Below, piece after piece: positions 53,113 through 63,730 of a DNA stretch of 64,000 bases. Positions within the stretch are counted from its first letter, which is position 1. Each line of letters opens with the position of its first letter. The stretch lies in NCBI RefSeq assembly GCF_042477335.2, contig NC_091263.1:69558501-69622500 (forward strand). The letters run 5' to 3'. The stretch is from Ovis canadensis (taxonomy: Eukaryota > Chordata > Mammalia > Artiodactyla > Bovidae). The position numbers and the translations under genes were made by a program. The notes beneath the pieces were generated by a model. That model ran no database searches. It saw only the letters and a list, made by a program, of their open reading frames with translations, and was not told the origin of the DNA.

Positions 53113-54689
53113 CCCTCAGCCTGACCTCTGGTTTCCCAGCTGAGGGGAGTCACCTTTCCTAAGCCCTAATCCCAGTTCATCAGGGAGCCCCTTGGAAGGA
53201 ACCTCTGTGGGAGGCAGGTCACAGCGCTGGGGTCGAGCCTGCCAGACCCACACGTGGAAAGGCACGGCGTGAGGTTTTGGAGGAAAGGGCCGCAGATCCT
53301 GTTCTTGCCTGCCCTGAGCTCTGGCCCGCTGCTGACATGTCCTCCGTTGTATCCAGTTGGGGTCTGAAGTGGACTCGTTTGGCCGGGGTGCCCAACTGGT
53401 GGCAGTGCCTGGGGACAAGAAGGATGCTTGCTCTGAAGTGCACGAGCACACCAGTGCTCATCTACACGGATTTGAGCTTCAGGGGCCCCGTGAGAGCATC
53501 CAGAAGGATCTGAGGGCCTTGGTGGCCTGGAAAGTTGTGGGCAGGTGTTCGCACATGAGCCTCAAGGTGGTTTGGGACCTGCCGTGTGGCTCAGAGTTAT
53601 GCCCGACCGAGAGGGAAGGGAAGGGGTGGGTAGGGGATGGAAACCACTTGCCCTGGACATTACCCACTTCTCCTCTTCTCTCGACTGCTGCCCATGCTGA
53701 AGGTTGTGGAATAGGATGAGGTAGGGGGAGGCCGGGGGAACTTGGGGGTTTGACATGTCCCCTGGCTGCGTGGCCAGACCAGCCCTGACCAGCGAGGCTG
53801 GAGCACTTCCCGGGCATCGACTGTGGGCTGCCCGAGGAGGTGAGAACAGTGCCAGGGGACCAGCGGTGCCGTCCCCATCGGCCGGAGGACGACCCCAAGG
53901 TTGATGGAGGTGGGGTTGCTCCGCCCGAGTTATACTACAGAGTTCAAGCCCAGGTCTTGCTGATGCCAGCCCCCTGTGCCCTCCCATGCCACCTGCTGCC
54001 TCTGGGGAGCACCCGGGTGGGATCGTCGTGGGGGGAGCCAGCACAAAAGTGACCGCAGCCAGAGGCAGCCTCTCCCCACGTGCTGTGTGCTCCCCGTCCT
54101 GCGGCCAGCCCTCGCGGCCACCGAGCCTCGCGCCTCTCAGCACTCCTGTTGGCTGTCTCCAGCACTTGTGGTCAGGGACCCACCTATGGTTTTTGCAAGT
54201 GGGCTTGGGGGTGGGGAAGAAGTAGTCTTCCTGAAGGAATCTGAGTGCCCTTCCTCTATTGCACGGACATGCTTTTAACAGGTTGGCTCTGCACCGTGTC
54301 ACCAAGTCATCCGATGCGTAGGAGCCCCAGTTCTGGGCTCTGACTTCTGACGCAGGCACCGAGCCCGGTATTTTATAAACTGTGTTCCAGGACCTTCAGT
54401 AGGTGACCGAGCCCAGGGCGGTCTCCTGGCTGCCCAGGTTGCTCCGTCCCGCTGACAGAGACCCGAGGCCTGGGCTTGTAGACCCCAGGAAGTGGTGGGG
54501 AGCGCCACCTCCCTGTGGGCTGCCTGGGAGCCTGAGGAATGGTGGGCTGGGTCCTTCCCCAATCTGATCCTTCCCCTTTCTCTGTCTATAAAGCCAAGGG
54601 CTTTGGACTGGACACGCCGATCGGCCACTCCATGCACCCGGTGCCAGCTCTCCGAGCGGGGAAAGGCAGGCTGCGTGCCCCACTTCCTC
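53113..54689. other. Unique GC-rich sequence, no gene seen
   Basis: A 265-codon minus-strand frame (53,562-54,359) overlaps frames in other phases; it lacks domain signatures and the composition is even, so I do not call it. No repeats recognised. Confidence 0.4.
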
Positions 54690-54870
54690 CTCCATTTCCC
54701 CCATGACAGCCTCCCCGAGACTAATGACTGGAACTATAAGGGCCCTTTCTCCGAATGGCAGAGAACGCCGCTAATGACAGAGCAGATGCAGCGCTGTTAA
54801 TTATGCCGCGGGTATTAAATGAAATGCCAGCCCCAGAGGAGTTAAATAGCGCCACTGGGCTGGCAGCGGC
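54690..54870. promoter_or_regulatory. Candidate conserved non-coding element
   Basis: Two 'ctaatgac' words (54,720 and 54,772), 'cgctgttaattatgccgcgg', 'gtattaaatgaaatgcc' and 'gagttaaatagcgccactgg'. Homeodomain-like sites with intact CpGs in unique DNA. Confidence 0.4.
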
Positions 54871-55075
54871 TGGGCCTGAAAGCGGTGCCATCAGCCTGTG
54901 CCAAGACAGAGCTGCCCCCTCCCCAGTCCCGGAGCCAGCCGGCCCCCCTCCCCAGCATGGGGTCCGCAGCGGCTCCTTGGACCTGAGACGTTGGTGGCTG
55001 CTCTGGGAGATTTTCTTTAGTGGCCTTTGGGGACGGGGTGATCAGAGGCCAATGTGGGCCAACTACGGGACCAAA

Positions 55076-55225
55076 TAAAGCTTTGAGCACCTACTGTGTG
55101 CCAGGCCCTACTGTGGGTCATGCAGATAAGCCAGGAGCAGAAACGCCGTGTCTTCTGGGGTCTGCGGTGCCCCACGTAGTCGGGGACACAGAGCAAGCAC
55201 TTAATTCTTGCTTTTGCTTGTTTCT
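55076..55225 (-). mobile_element. L2 LINE 3' end
   Basis: 'ctttgagcacctactgtgtg' 'ccaggccctactgtgggtca' is the reverse L2 tail. Confidence 0.75.
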
Positions 55226-55369
55226 GTGACTGCTTGAGGGGAAGCCAGAGGCTGCACAGGTCGGGGCCAGAGCTGGCCCGTCATGGGCTGAATGGGGTAG
55301 AAGGGCAAGGCAAGGGGACTGGCTTGCTTCCTGGGCACCGCCAGCCTAGCCTTTCCAGGAGCTGGGCTT

Positions 55370-55429
55370 CTCACTTGCTGGTACTCATGGGCTCCTTTGC
55401 CTCAGTTTGCACATCTGCAAATTGGGTTT
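55370..55429 (+). mobile_element. MIR SINE fragment
   Basis: 'tttgcctcagtttgcacatc' 'tgcaaattggg' is forward MIR, cut by the following Bov-tA. Confidence 0.65.
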
Positions 55430-55648
55430 GGGGCTTCTTCTCACACGGCTCAGTTGTAAAGAACCCACCTGCCAATTCAGGAGACGTGGGTTCAATCCCT
55501 GGCTTGGGAAAGTCCCCTGGAGGAGGGAGGGCATGGCAACCCACTCCAGTATTCTTGCCTGGAAAACCCCATGGACAGAGGAGCCCTGTGGGCTACAGTC
55601 CATGGAGTCCCAAAAGAGTTGGACACGACTTAGAGACTAAACAGCAAC
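55430..55648 (+). mobile_element. Bov-tA SINE
   Basis: Complete copy, 'gggcttcttctcacacggct' to 'gttggacacgacttagagac'. First ruminant-specific insertion right of the CpG island. Confidence 0.95.
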
Positions 55649-55944
55649 ATGCCGGGCACAGTGAGGGCTGTGAAGACTGCAGGCAAGCCTGTCTCGGAAT
55701 GAACCCTAGCTCTGGCCGTGGCAGGTCAGGAGGTTGCAGAAATGTCTGAAAAGTGGCATTGCAGAGGCAGCAGGAGAGATCTGATCACAAAGGCCGCTTC
55801 TGATTCTTCCTGTGGACTGAAAGTGTCACTCGAACCTTCAGACCTCCCCAGTCGCTCTGGTTCCCTGCCTCCTGCTTCTTGGACCTTGAAATCAGTTTCT
55901 GAGGTTTTTCTAGGCCAGGGAAAGTCACAAAAGCCACCCATTTC
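55649..55944. other. Unique sequence
   Basis: No repeat or gene recognised. Confidence 0.35.
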
Positions 55945-56030
55945 AGATACCTCTGTTATAGGTGGGTAAACTGAGGCCTAAAGAGGCGGGGTCTGAGGCC
56001 CACAGGTGCTAGGACCCAGAGCTCCTAACC
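55945..56030 (-). mobile_element. MIR SINE fragment
   Basis: 'ttataggtgggtaaactgag' 'gcctaaagagg' is reverse MIR. Confidence 0.7.
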
Positions 56031-56069
56031 CCTAACCCAGTGCTCCTTCCCCTGCCCCAAGCCCAGTGC

Positions 56070-56200
56070 CGCTGTTGAAAAATTATTAAATAGAGTTGGT
56101 GGAAGGACTCTGGTTGCCATGACAACGGAGCCTGTGTCCTCGGGAGATAATGGCGTTGCACAAGGCAGAATGATGCGTGTTGAATGCTGATTCGGGAGCC
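56070..56200. promoter_or_regulatory. Unique block with RFX X-box
   Basis: GTTGCCATGACAAC (56113-56126) is an RFX-type X-box. Flanked by 'gaaaaattattaaatagagt' and 'gagataatggcgttgcac'. Candidate regulatory element. Confidence 0.4.
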
Positions 56201-56329
56201 GCTCGAGTGAGTGATGGAGTGAGTGGACGGGACTGTGTCTAGGGCTCGAGCTTCCCCAGAAAAGAGGCTGGGGGTGGGGGGTGGGGATAGCTGCAGGGAA
56301 ACTGGCTTTGTCTGGAAGCACCCTTGCTG

Positions 56330-56450
56330 CAGCCTCGCAGGACGGGGTAATTTCCTTCATTTGTGGAGGTGCAGAGTGAGGTGCAGAGGGGTTAAGTGAC
56401 TTCACCAGGTCACACACCTGTGCACGAGATGGAGCTGGGCTTCAAAACTC
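56330..56450 (-). mobile_element. MIR SINE fragment
   Basis: 'gaggtgcagaggggttaagt' 'gacttcaccaggtcacacac' is reverse MIR. Confidence 0.8.
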
Positions 56451-56649
56451 CGGTGGCTGCAGGGAGTCTGGGCTACGGAGGCCCTGGGAGAGGTACAGCC
56501 AGCGGGAGGGCAGTTGGTGAGCTGGGGACACTGTGCTCGGAGTACCTAGACCTCTCTAAAGACTGTTGAGGAGACTCTGAAACACAGAGCTTCTGGTGGG
56601 CTGGAAGCAACAATTCCAGCCCAAGAGGAATGGGAAACAGTAAGTCCAA

Positions 56650-56830
56650 AGCCCACCCTCGCACTTCCTAGCTGCGTGACCCTGAGCAAGCCACTTTACC
56701 TCTCTGAGACTCAGTGTCCTCACCTGCAAAATGGGGATAAGAACAGATCAACCTCATACAATTGTTATGAGATCAAATAGGGTAGGTAGGCAGAGCACCA
56801 GGCCCCACTGCTGAGCATCAACCAAAGGGA
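56650..56830 (+). mobile_element. MIR SINE, near full length
   Basis: 'cttcctagctgcgtgaccct', 'gagcaagccactttacctct', 'cctgcaaaatggggataaga', 'cctcatacaattgttatgag' in forward order. Confidence 0.9.
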
Positions 56831-57664
56831 AGAGGCTAGACAGGTAGGTGTGTTCCCATCCATGTATCGGCTTGTAAGATACGGTGTAGGAAGAGTAGGT
56901 GTAGATGGCAGGAAGAGTGAAATTGGCCAAAACGAGAACGAGAGCAGTAAATAACAGGGGTCTTCAGTGCAGGCTTAGTGAGTGTCACCAGGACAAACCC
57001 ACAGCTTCCGTCCTTAAAAACGTGATAAGTACTCTGTGTTTGGAGGGCATGATTGGTGTATACCTCGCTGTAAACGTACCGAGCCCGCAAACCTGGGCAC
57101 ACACCAGGCTGGGGGAGTCGTGTCTGTTGTGTGCCGCTCTCCAAGTGAGCCCGTGGAAAATAAGCACTCTCACCCACGCCCTTCATCTCTCCATCCCGAA
57201 CAGCTGGGGCAATATGCTCTCTTCCCTACCTGGGGGTCGGGGAGCACGGGGTTAACACCCCGAGGAACCCCAAAGTACATCATTGCATGCTGGCAAAGAG
57301 GGGAGGCGAGCTGGCAGACAGCCCCACTCCATTTAGGAAGCAGAAAGAGGGTGCTGGCCTCGGGGTTTGGCTGTTTCAAAAGCACGGCGGAGAGCTAGGA
57401 TCCTAATGACTTAGAGGCAAGCGACCATTTTGTTCCCGCTAACCTGTCTGAGCACGTCCACCCCCAGAGAAGCAACCTGGTCCTGGATTCCCCAGAGAGG
57501 GAGGGTTGTCTGCTCGCTGCTGCTCCTGAGACTGGATGGGGGGGTGGGGGGGTGCGTGCGAAGCAGTGAGCCCAAACCGCCCCCCTCTCACCCCCAGACT
57601 CTGACTATTCCATCCTCGGCAGGCGGGAGGGAGGGTTGGGAGATCCATTCTGTGGACGGATGAA
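56831..57664. other. Unique sequence
   Basis: No gene or confident repeat. A G-rich run lies at 57,536-57,555. Confidence 0.35.
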
Positions 57665-57885
57665 GACAGTTGACATTTAAGGAGGTTTGAGCAGATGTGC
57701 TAATTGCAGGGGGACCGTGTTTAGGGACCAGTTTGCTCTGAGAATTTGATGTGGTCGGCATTGACAGTGGCTTCACCATTGCCTTTTATCAACTGCCTGT
57801 GGGTTAAGATAACTGTGGCATCCTGCCTGGGACTTTTTTCCCATAGCTATCTTGAAAAAAAAAAAAAGCAGCCCTAATCAGGTGA
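57665..57885. promoter_or_regulatory. Candidate conserved non-coding element
   Basis: Unique, AT-balanced block: 'gcagatgtgctaattgcagg', 'tgccttttatcaactgcctg' 'tgggttaagataactgtggc' with paired GATA/TATC and E-box-like sites; poly-A13 at about 57,854-57,866; then 'cctaatcaggtgatttatta'. Confidence 0.4.
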
Positions 57886-57889
57886 TTTA

Positions 57890-58085
57890 TTATAATTTCT
57901 GCCAGGTAACAAGTATTTAGTACGTACCAGGCTCTGCGTGAACTACTTTTCGTAGTCTCCCCAGGTGTTCCTCATAGTGGCCGTAAGAGGAGGCATTTTC
58001 ACCTCCGTGTTCGAGAGGTTTTGCATTCTTGCAGCTTCTGAACTGACTGAAAACCAGGTTTCCTCACCCTCGGGGCCAGTGCCCT
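57890..58085 (-). mobile_element. MIR SINE
   Basis: 'gtatttagtacgtaccaggc' 'tctgcgtgaac' and 'gaggaggcattttcacctcc' in reverse MIR order. Confidence 0.6.
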
Positions 58086-59657
58086 TAAACACTGCCCTAT
58101 TCCATCCTGGCTCTTGACAAATAAACGTCCGAATACCCTTGACCTCCTGAGCGGAAGTTACTCATGAATTTCTTCATTGTTCCTGGGACTTCAGACCGTT
58201 TTCTCAATAAAAGTCTCATTTCCCCAAATGGGTGGTCTCTTCTCCCTACATGGGAATTTTTTTTCCTGACGGAAATGGGGATGGGGTATCCATACGAGGA
58301 AGATTTCTTTAGAAAGCTTGGTGAATGAATCCGGAATGGATGTGTTGGCTAAAGTGAGCATTCGTTGGAGTCTTTCAAAAACAAAATTGGCTTTCTCTTG
58401 TAGGAAATACTTGAGACCCAGGAATCTGACCCTTAATCGACTGAAAATACACACCCTCCTCATTTTTGAAAAATATCCTAAAGCAGTGTCTCTCAAGATT
58501 TTTTAAAATCCATCTGAGCTGTATTAAAAGAACAGTAGGATTTGTTGTTTCCCAAATATAAACTCGAAATGCTGACCTCACTTTTTTAACCACCCTCCCC
58601 CAAATTTTGCATATTTCTTAGGAAAGGGGCAACAGAGGCCCCTCCTCTGACCACTCTGAGAAGGAGCTGTCTGGCATGGCTAGACTCTGCCCTATATATT
58701 AGAATTGCAAACTCGAAGGCCACGGAAGGCTGGGTGGGTCAAAGAACTGAGTTCAGAGGTCAGGAGCAAGGTGACAGTTGTGGGGGGACTTGTAATACAC
58801 TGGTACATACACACCTTCTCCCCGTCCCCAAAGCGCTCAACCAGACACATGTGGGGGCCCGTTCTGGCCCACGGCAGGCGGCAGGCGCTCTGAGATCCCC
58901 GGTGGTTCTTAGGCGGACTGTGTGATCTTAATCTAGTCTGTCTTTGGGACATCGGTGCGTGGGTCTCTAGAGCGGGGCTGAGAAAGCCTGCAGAGGTGTC
59001 CGGAGGAGGAAGGAGGGTCGCAGGCTGTGGACACTTGGTAAGGGAGCCACGGAGCTGCCCGGGGCTGCTGTCGTCCACAGCCCCGTCCTGCGGCGCGGGG
59101 TCAGCTGTGCATCTTCGGGGACTGAAAACCCTTTAGTTCCACCAACCCCCGCAGTACTGTGCTTTGCTTCTTCCCGAATCTGAGTTCTTAAAGGGCCTTC
59201 ATCCTTATGACCTTCAGAGTCCTTCAAGCACTTCTTAAACAGGAGGAGAGGGTCCTTTAACCCTTGGTTTTCTCACAAGCGCGCCTTCCAAGGAGAAGAG
59301 CAGTGTGAAAAGAACGCCGGGCGGGTTGTCTTGTCACTCTCTATTTCCTGATCCGAGTTCATCCTTTCTGGCCAGAGGAGCAGGGGGTGCTTTTCAGAGG
59401 TGTCCCCTGGAGCAGAGACTCCAGCATTCCCCACACTGGGTGGAGGAAGCAGGGGAGAGGGGCGATGAGAGACTCGATGGTTCTCAGGGGTGCCTGGAGC
59501 CCGCCCTGGCTCAGCCAGTTAGGACAGCTGGAGGAAGCTTGGGGGAGGGAAGCCCCGGACCTGGTCGCAGTCTCAGCTTTTCAGCCCCTTACCTCCTGGA
59601 ATTCTGCCCGGGTCTCTGAAACTTTGGCTTCCTCCCTCGTCTCCCTCTTCAGGCTCT
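58086..59657. other. Mostly unique sequence
   Basis: 58,480-58,620 ('gtgtctctcaagatttttta' and following) may be a decayed hAT or L1 piece. No gene recognised. Confidence 0.35.
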
Positions 59658-59874
59658 TGGGCTTCTCGGGTGGTGCTAGTGGTAAAGAACTCACCTGCTG
59701 ATGCAGGAGACGGAAGGGACTGTGAGTTCAGTCCCTGGGTGGGAAGATCCCCGGAGAAGGAAATGGCAACCCGCTCCAGGATTCTTGCCTGGAGAATTCC
59801 ATAGACGGAGGAGCCTGGCGAGCTGCACTCCACGGGGCCTGCAAAGGTCGGACACGAGTGAGCGACTGGGCATG
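59658..59874 (+). mobile_element. Bov-tA SINE
   Basis: Complete copy from 'gggcttctcgggtggtgcta' to 'ggacacgagtgagcgactgg'. Confidence 0.95.
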
Positions 59875-60383
59875 CACACACCGGCCCCCTCCCTCCTTGG
59901 GGTCTGGGCAGGTCCCGGGAGGTCACCAGAGCAGGGCAAAGAGGAAACCGGCAGCACCCCCTGGGTCTCCCCACTCCCTCCCTTCCCTCCTCTCTCCTGC
60001 CTTCTCTTCCTTCTGGAGCCTTCTCCCTGTCCTGCTGCTGCTCTTCTCTAGTCTCTATCTCTCCTTCTAAGCCTCATCTTTGGTGTCCAAGGCTTTCCTT
60101 ACAGGAAGCAGTCAAGAACCTGCAAGGCTCACTGAGTGAGCACATCTCTTCTGATCCTGTGACCTCAAGGTGGACCCTGACCCCACTGGGGCGGGAACGC
60201 AGACCCTGCAGAAATCAGCAGAAACTCCCAGCTGGGCCGGTCCCTTGCTTTCTGGAGAGCCCGTTGTTCAAGCTCACCAGCACACCCCTGCTTTGGCAAC
60301 GGGACGGGCGCCACCTTCTCCGTAACCGACATTTCTCGAAGACTTGTGATAGCAATGTCCCCATGGTGGGACTCAGGAGAGCA
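59875..60383. other. Unique sequence
   Basis: C/T-rich near 59,970-60,070. No gene recognised. Confidence 0.35.
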
Positions 60384-60411
60384 TGTGTGTGTGTGTGTGG
60401 GGGGGGGGGGG
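60384..60411. repeat. (TG)n followed by poly-G
   Basis: Eight TG units run straight into a G run of about twelve. Confidence 0.9.
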
Positions 60412-60718
60412 AGGGCACTGTGTAAGCTGCCATGGAGGGAAGCAGAGCAATGTGAAGACCCAGGTCCCATTGGTGCAGAAAGGACCAGTGGAGCTGGAGA
60501 GACAGGGTAGAAGGATCAGTTAACTTGTCAGAGGACAGAAGGCAGGTTGTGCAGAGGGACTGGGCCTTCCCCATCACCCCCACCCCCAGTCCCAGCTCAG
60601 CCCCCGTCCCTCCGCCCCACCACATACTCAGCAGATGGGTGCTTGCCACATCACCATCAGATCAAATCTCCCTTCTTTCAAAGGTCCCCAAGTCCCCCCC
60701 GCTCAGTGCTCGCCGCGG
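60412..60718. other. Unique sequence
   Basis: No repeat or gene recognised. Confidence 0.35.
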
Positions 60719-60869
60719 GTTGCTGTCCAGTCGCTCAGTCCAGTCGCTCAGTCGTGTCTGACTCTGCCACCCCACGGGCTGCGGGCTTCCCTGTCCTTCA
60801 CTGTCTCCTGGAGTTTGCTCAAACTCATGTCCATTGAGTTGGTGATGCCATCCAACTGTCTCATCCTTG
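60719..60869 (-). mobile_element. BovB LINE 3' end
   Basis: Short BovB tail in which CCAGTCGCTCAGT is duplicated in tandem (60,727-60,752). Confidence 0.9.
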
Positions 60870-61025
60870 CCTCCTTACTGTGGGGTGGGGGGGGGGGATG
60901 TTGGGGGAGAGGTTAAAAGCATGGGAATTGAGCAGATGCCTCCAGATCGCGGACTTGGGCAAGTCCTATTGCATCAGGCTCTGTGTCTGTGAGAATTAAA
61001 GGTGAGCATCCGTCAGATGAATGAA

Positions 61026-61209
61026 GGTTGCTCAGTTGTGTCCGCCTCTTTGCGACCCCATGGACTATACAGTCCATGGAATTCTTCAGGCCAGAATACT
61101 GGCGTGGGTAGCCTTTCCCTTCTGCAGGCATCTTCCCAACCCAGGCATCGAACCCAGGTCTCCCACACTGCAGGCGGATTCTTTACCAGCTGAGCCACAA
61201 GGGAAGCCC
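61026..61209 (-). mobile_element. Bov-tA SINE
   Basis: Full minus-strand copy, 'ttgctcagttgtgtccgcct' to 'gagccacaagggaagccc'. Confidence 0.93.
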
Positions 61210-61328
61210 AAAGATACTGGAGTGGGTAGCCTATGCCTTCTCCAGGGGGTCTTCCTGACCCAGGAATTGAACTGGGGTCTCCTGCATTGCAGGCGGATCC
61301 TTTACCAACTGAGCTCTCAGGGAAGCCC
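61210..61328 (-). mobile_element. Second, partial Bov-tA
   Basis: Repeats only 'actggagtgggtagcctatg' through 'gagctctcagggaagccc', so two tRNA halves stand in tandem. This could be a tandem SINE subtype or unequal exchange. Confidence 0.9.
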
Positions 61329-61354
61329 ACTGAACGAAAGCGCCAGATAAACCT

Positions 61355-61560
61355 TCCGCATGATCGCTATTCTTGCTCCGGGACAGAGCGCACCCCCTTC
61401 TCCTGCTTCAGAGCCCTTGACCGTTGCTGCCACCTCCCCAGCCAGGCTCCCTAATGGACCCCAGGTTCTCGCCAGCCAGACCAAGTCCCTCCTCATTGTC
61501 TGTGAGCACATTATGCCTTGTCTCCATCCGCTCCGCCTGGGGTGGACTAGAAGTGATAGG
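61355..61560 (+). mobile_element. Probable L2 fragment
   Basis: C-rich forward L2-like sequence: 'gcttcagagcccttgaccgt' and 'tgtctgtgagcacattatgc'. Diverged. Confidence 0.4.
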
Positions 61561-62059
61561 CTTGGGGGGAGGAGCAAAGGTTCTGGTCCTGCTTCTCTCG
61601 CTGTGATTGTAGAAAGAATGTCCCACTTGTGTCCCCTTTCCACCAGCCCTAATGCCATCGTCTCCTGGTTTCTTGCCTGAATCCAGCCCCCGGCCGCAGC
61701 CGGGCGCCATCCCCCCTTCTCTGGGCTGTGGGAGAACTTCCCCAAGTGGATGTCGTTTATCCGGATGCCCAGCTGTCGCCAGCGCTTCGTGGCAGCAGGA
61801 CCCAGACTCCAGCTGGCGTCTGGATCGCTCTGCACCCAGCGTGGGACCCGGCTCCCTGGAGGTGCACGGTCGATCCAGGTCGGATTGGATTGAAAACTGC
61901 CTCGACAAAGCGAGGTGCACAGTCGGGCATTGCAGACGATTAGGGGCTAGAACAGATGTTAGCAGGCTGTGGACCGTGTGAGCGAGGCAGGCGGGCTGAG
62001 ATGAGCAGCAGGATGAAGTCAGAAGGGTGCTCCGGGCCAGAGCCTGAGTCCTCTCCTTG
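61561..62059. other. Unique sequence
   Basis: No repeat or gene recognised. 61,730-61,920 is CpG-containing and unassigned. Confidence 0.35.
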
Positions 62060-62170
62060 TGCACGGAAGGAGACCAAAGCACAGAGAGGTGAAGGGCCTG
62101 GCTCTGCATCACACGGCCTGTAGCGTGCAGAGTGAGGATTCAGACCCGGGTCTGCAGACTCCAAAGCCTC
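62060..62170 (-). mobile_element. MIR SINE
   Basis: 'accaaagcacagagaggtga' 'agggcctggctctgc' and 'gaggattcagacccgggtct' in reverse MIR order. Confidence 0.8.
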
Positions 62171-62595
62171 AAGCTGACTGCGCGTCCTCCTCTCCCCGCC
62201 CCTAGAAAGGCCTGCTTTTCTGCGAGCACGGGCTGTGTCTGCAGGCAGAGGAGAGCTGGGGACTCCTACGGGGATTGCCACCCCTGGGCCAGCTGCCTCC
62301 CGGGGGCTCTCTTTAGAGCCCAGCCCTGGGGCCCTGCTGATAGCTGCTCAGCTGGGATCCCACGTGACCCCTTGTCGGCTCCCAGGACGCCTGCAAGGTT
62401 TGCCCGGTCTGACCATGGGGACCAGTTAACCTTCACGGAGCCAGACCTTGGGGAAGTAGAGTCCACAGCCACTCTGGGCTCCTTGTCCTTGGGGGTTTGC
62501 TCTGGAGGGAATTACATTCTCTCCCATCCTAAAGGTGGGCCTTGCAGGGGAGTTCTGCAGGCATCCGACTAGAGATAGCGGAGTGGGCTGGTTAA
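62171..62595. other. Unique sequence
   Basis: No repeat or gene recognised. Confidence 0.35.
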
Positions 62596-62765
62596 GGATA
62601 TGGACACAGGAGACCAGCTGCCTGGGTTCTAGCCCTGGCCCCCCTAGTTCCTAGCTGGGAGACCTTTGGCAAGTCCCCCTCTCTGCCTTGGTTTCAGTTC
62701 GGTTTAGTTCAGTTGCTTAGTCATGTCCGACTCTTTACCCATCAGTAAAATGTGGAGGAGGGGCG
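62596..62765 (+). mobile_element. MIR SINE split by BovB scrap
   Basis: 'cagctgcctgggttctagcc', 'gacctttggcaagtccccct', then after the insertion 'cccatcagtaaaatgtggag'. Confidence 0.8.
62696..62737 (-). mobile_element. 42-base BovB 3' fragment inside MIR
   Basis: 'ttagttcagttgcttagtca' 'tgtccgactcttt' only. Short insertion at the pyrimidine-rich point of the MIR. Confidence 0.8.
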
Positions 62766-62774
62766 AGAGTGGCA

Positions 62775-62836
62775 AGTTTTTGAGCCGGCTAGCATCTTAC
62801 GGGAAAACTGGAACAAACTTTTTGACCAACCCAGTG
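62775..62836. mobile_element. Degraded mariner MITE
   Basis: Right end 'aactttttgaccaacccagt' matches the bovine mariner end; the left end is nearly lost. Confidence 0.5.
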
Positions 62837-63004
62837 CTCTCCATAAAGCGTTTAGAGCACACTCTGATGTGTTAAGCCCCCAGCTCACTTTCTTCTCGTA
62901 CTTCAAGCTCTTCTTTCTCCTTCCTTCTTTGTTAACAAAAAGTTGGGGACTGTTTCCAGTGTGTATTCACAGACAGAAGAGCAGCATGACTTATTTCACC
63001 TTTG

Positions 63005-63145
63005 CGTGGATGGCATCACCAGCTCAATGAGCATGCGTTTGAGCAAGTTCCAGGAGTTGCTGACGGACAGGGAAGCTAGGCATGCTGCAGTCCATGGGGT
63101 CACAAGGAGTCAGACACGACTGAGCATCTGAACTAACTGATGGAT
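63005..63145 (+). mobile_element. BovB LINE 3' end
   Basis: 'ggatggcatcaccagctcaa' to 'agtcagacacgactgagcat'. Confidence 0.92.
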
Positions 63146-63454
63146 TTAAGAAGCCTCCAGCAGTTATAAAGCGGATCTTTTTCTCACTCTGGTTGCTGGG
63201 GTGGGATGTCCTCTAACCTTCTCGTAATTTCTGATTTGAGAGGCACCCTAGAAAACCAGACTTCCAGGCTCTCTGAGGCTGCAGGCAGGAGGGCTTGCAC
63301 CTCAATTTCCTTCCTTGTAGCACGCTGAGAGGCCAGGCAGACACCTCTTCACGCTGATACCTCTCTTCCTCCCCAGAGCCCACAGGCAGGCTCAGAAGGC
63401 CAGGGGCCGTGTCCATGTGCTTGAGAGCATTTCACATAGACCAGTGTCCAGAAG
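63146..63454. other. Unique sequence
   Basis: No repeat or gene recognised. Confidence 0.35.
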
Positions 63455-63585
63455 GCACCTGCTAAGTGAGCAGAGGGCCTGGGTTAAACCCTCTGTGACC
63501 TTGGGCAGGTTATTTGACCTCTCTGAGCCTCAGAACCATGATCTGCAAAATGGAACTAATAATCATTTTAGCGTCACTGTATTAC
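63455..63585 (+). mobile_element. MIR SINE
   Basis: 'tctgtgaccttgggcaggtt', 'tttgacctctctgagcctca' and 'gatctgcaaaatggaactaa'. Confidence 0.88.
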
Positions 63586-63589
63586 GATT

Positions 63590-63730
63590 TGCTGGGCTGG
63601 GCCCAGGACTGGGACATCTCAAGCTAGCGGTCATCATGTATAAAGCAGTTACCATTGGCCCCGTTTCCCGACGAAGAAACTGACAGTTTGAGAAATTACA
63701 TGGCTTACTTGAAAGTCAGCCTGGGATGTT
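63590..63730 (-). mobile_element. MIR SINE, diverged
   Basis: 'ccccgtttcccgacgaagaa' 'actgacagtttgagaaatta' is reverse MIR. Confidence 0.6.

Noticed and set aside
53562..54359. 265-codon minus-strand frame
   Set aside because: No recognised domain, overlapping frames on both strands, no splice or promoter context.
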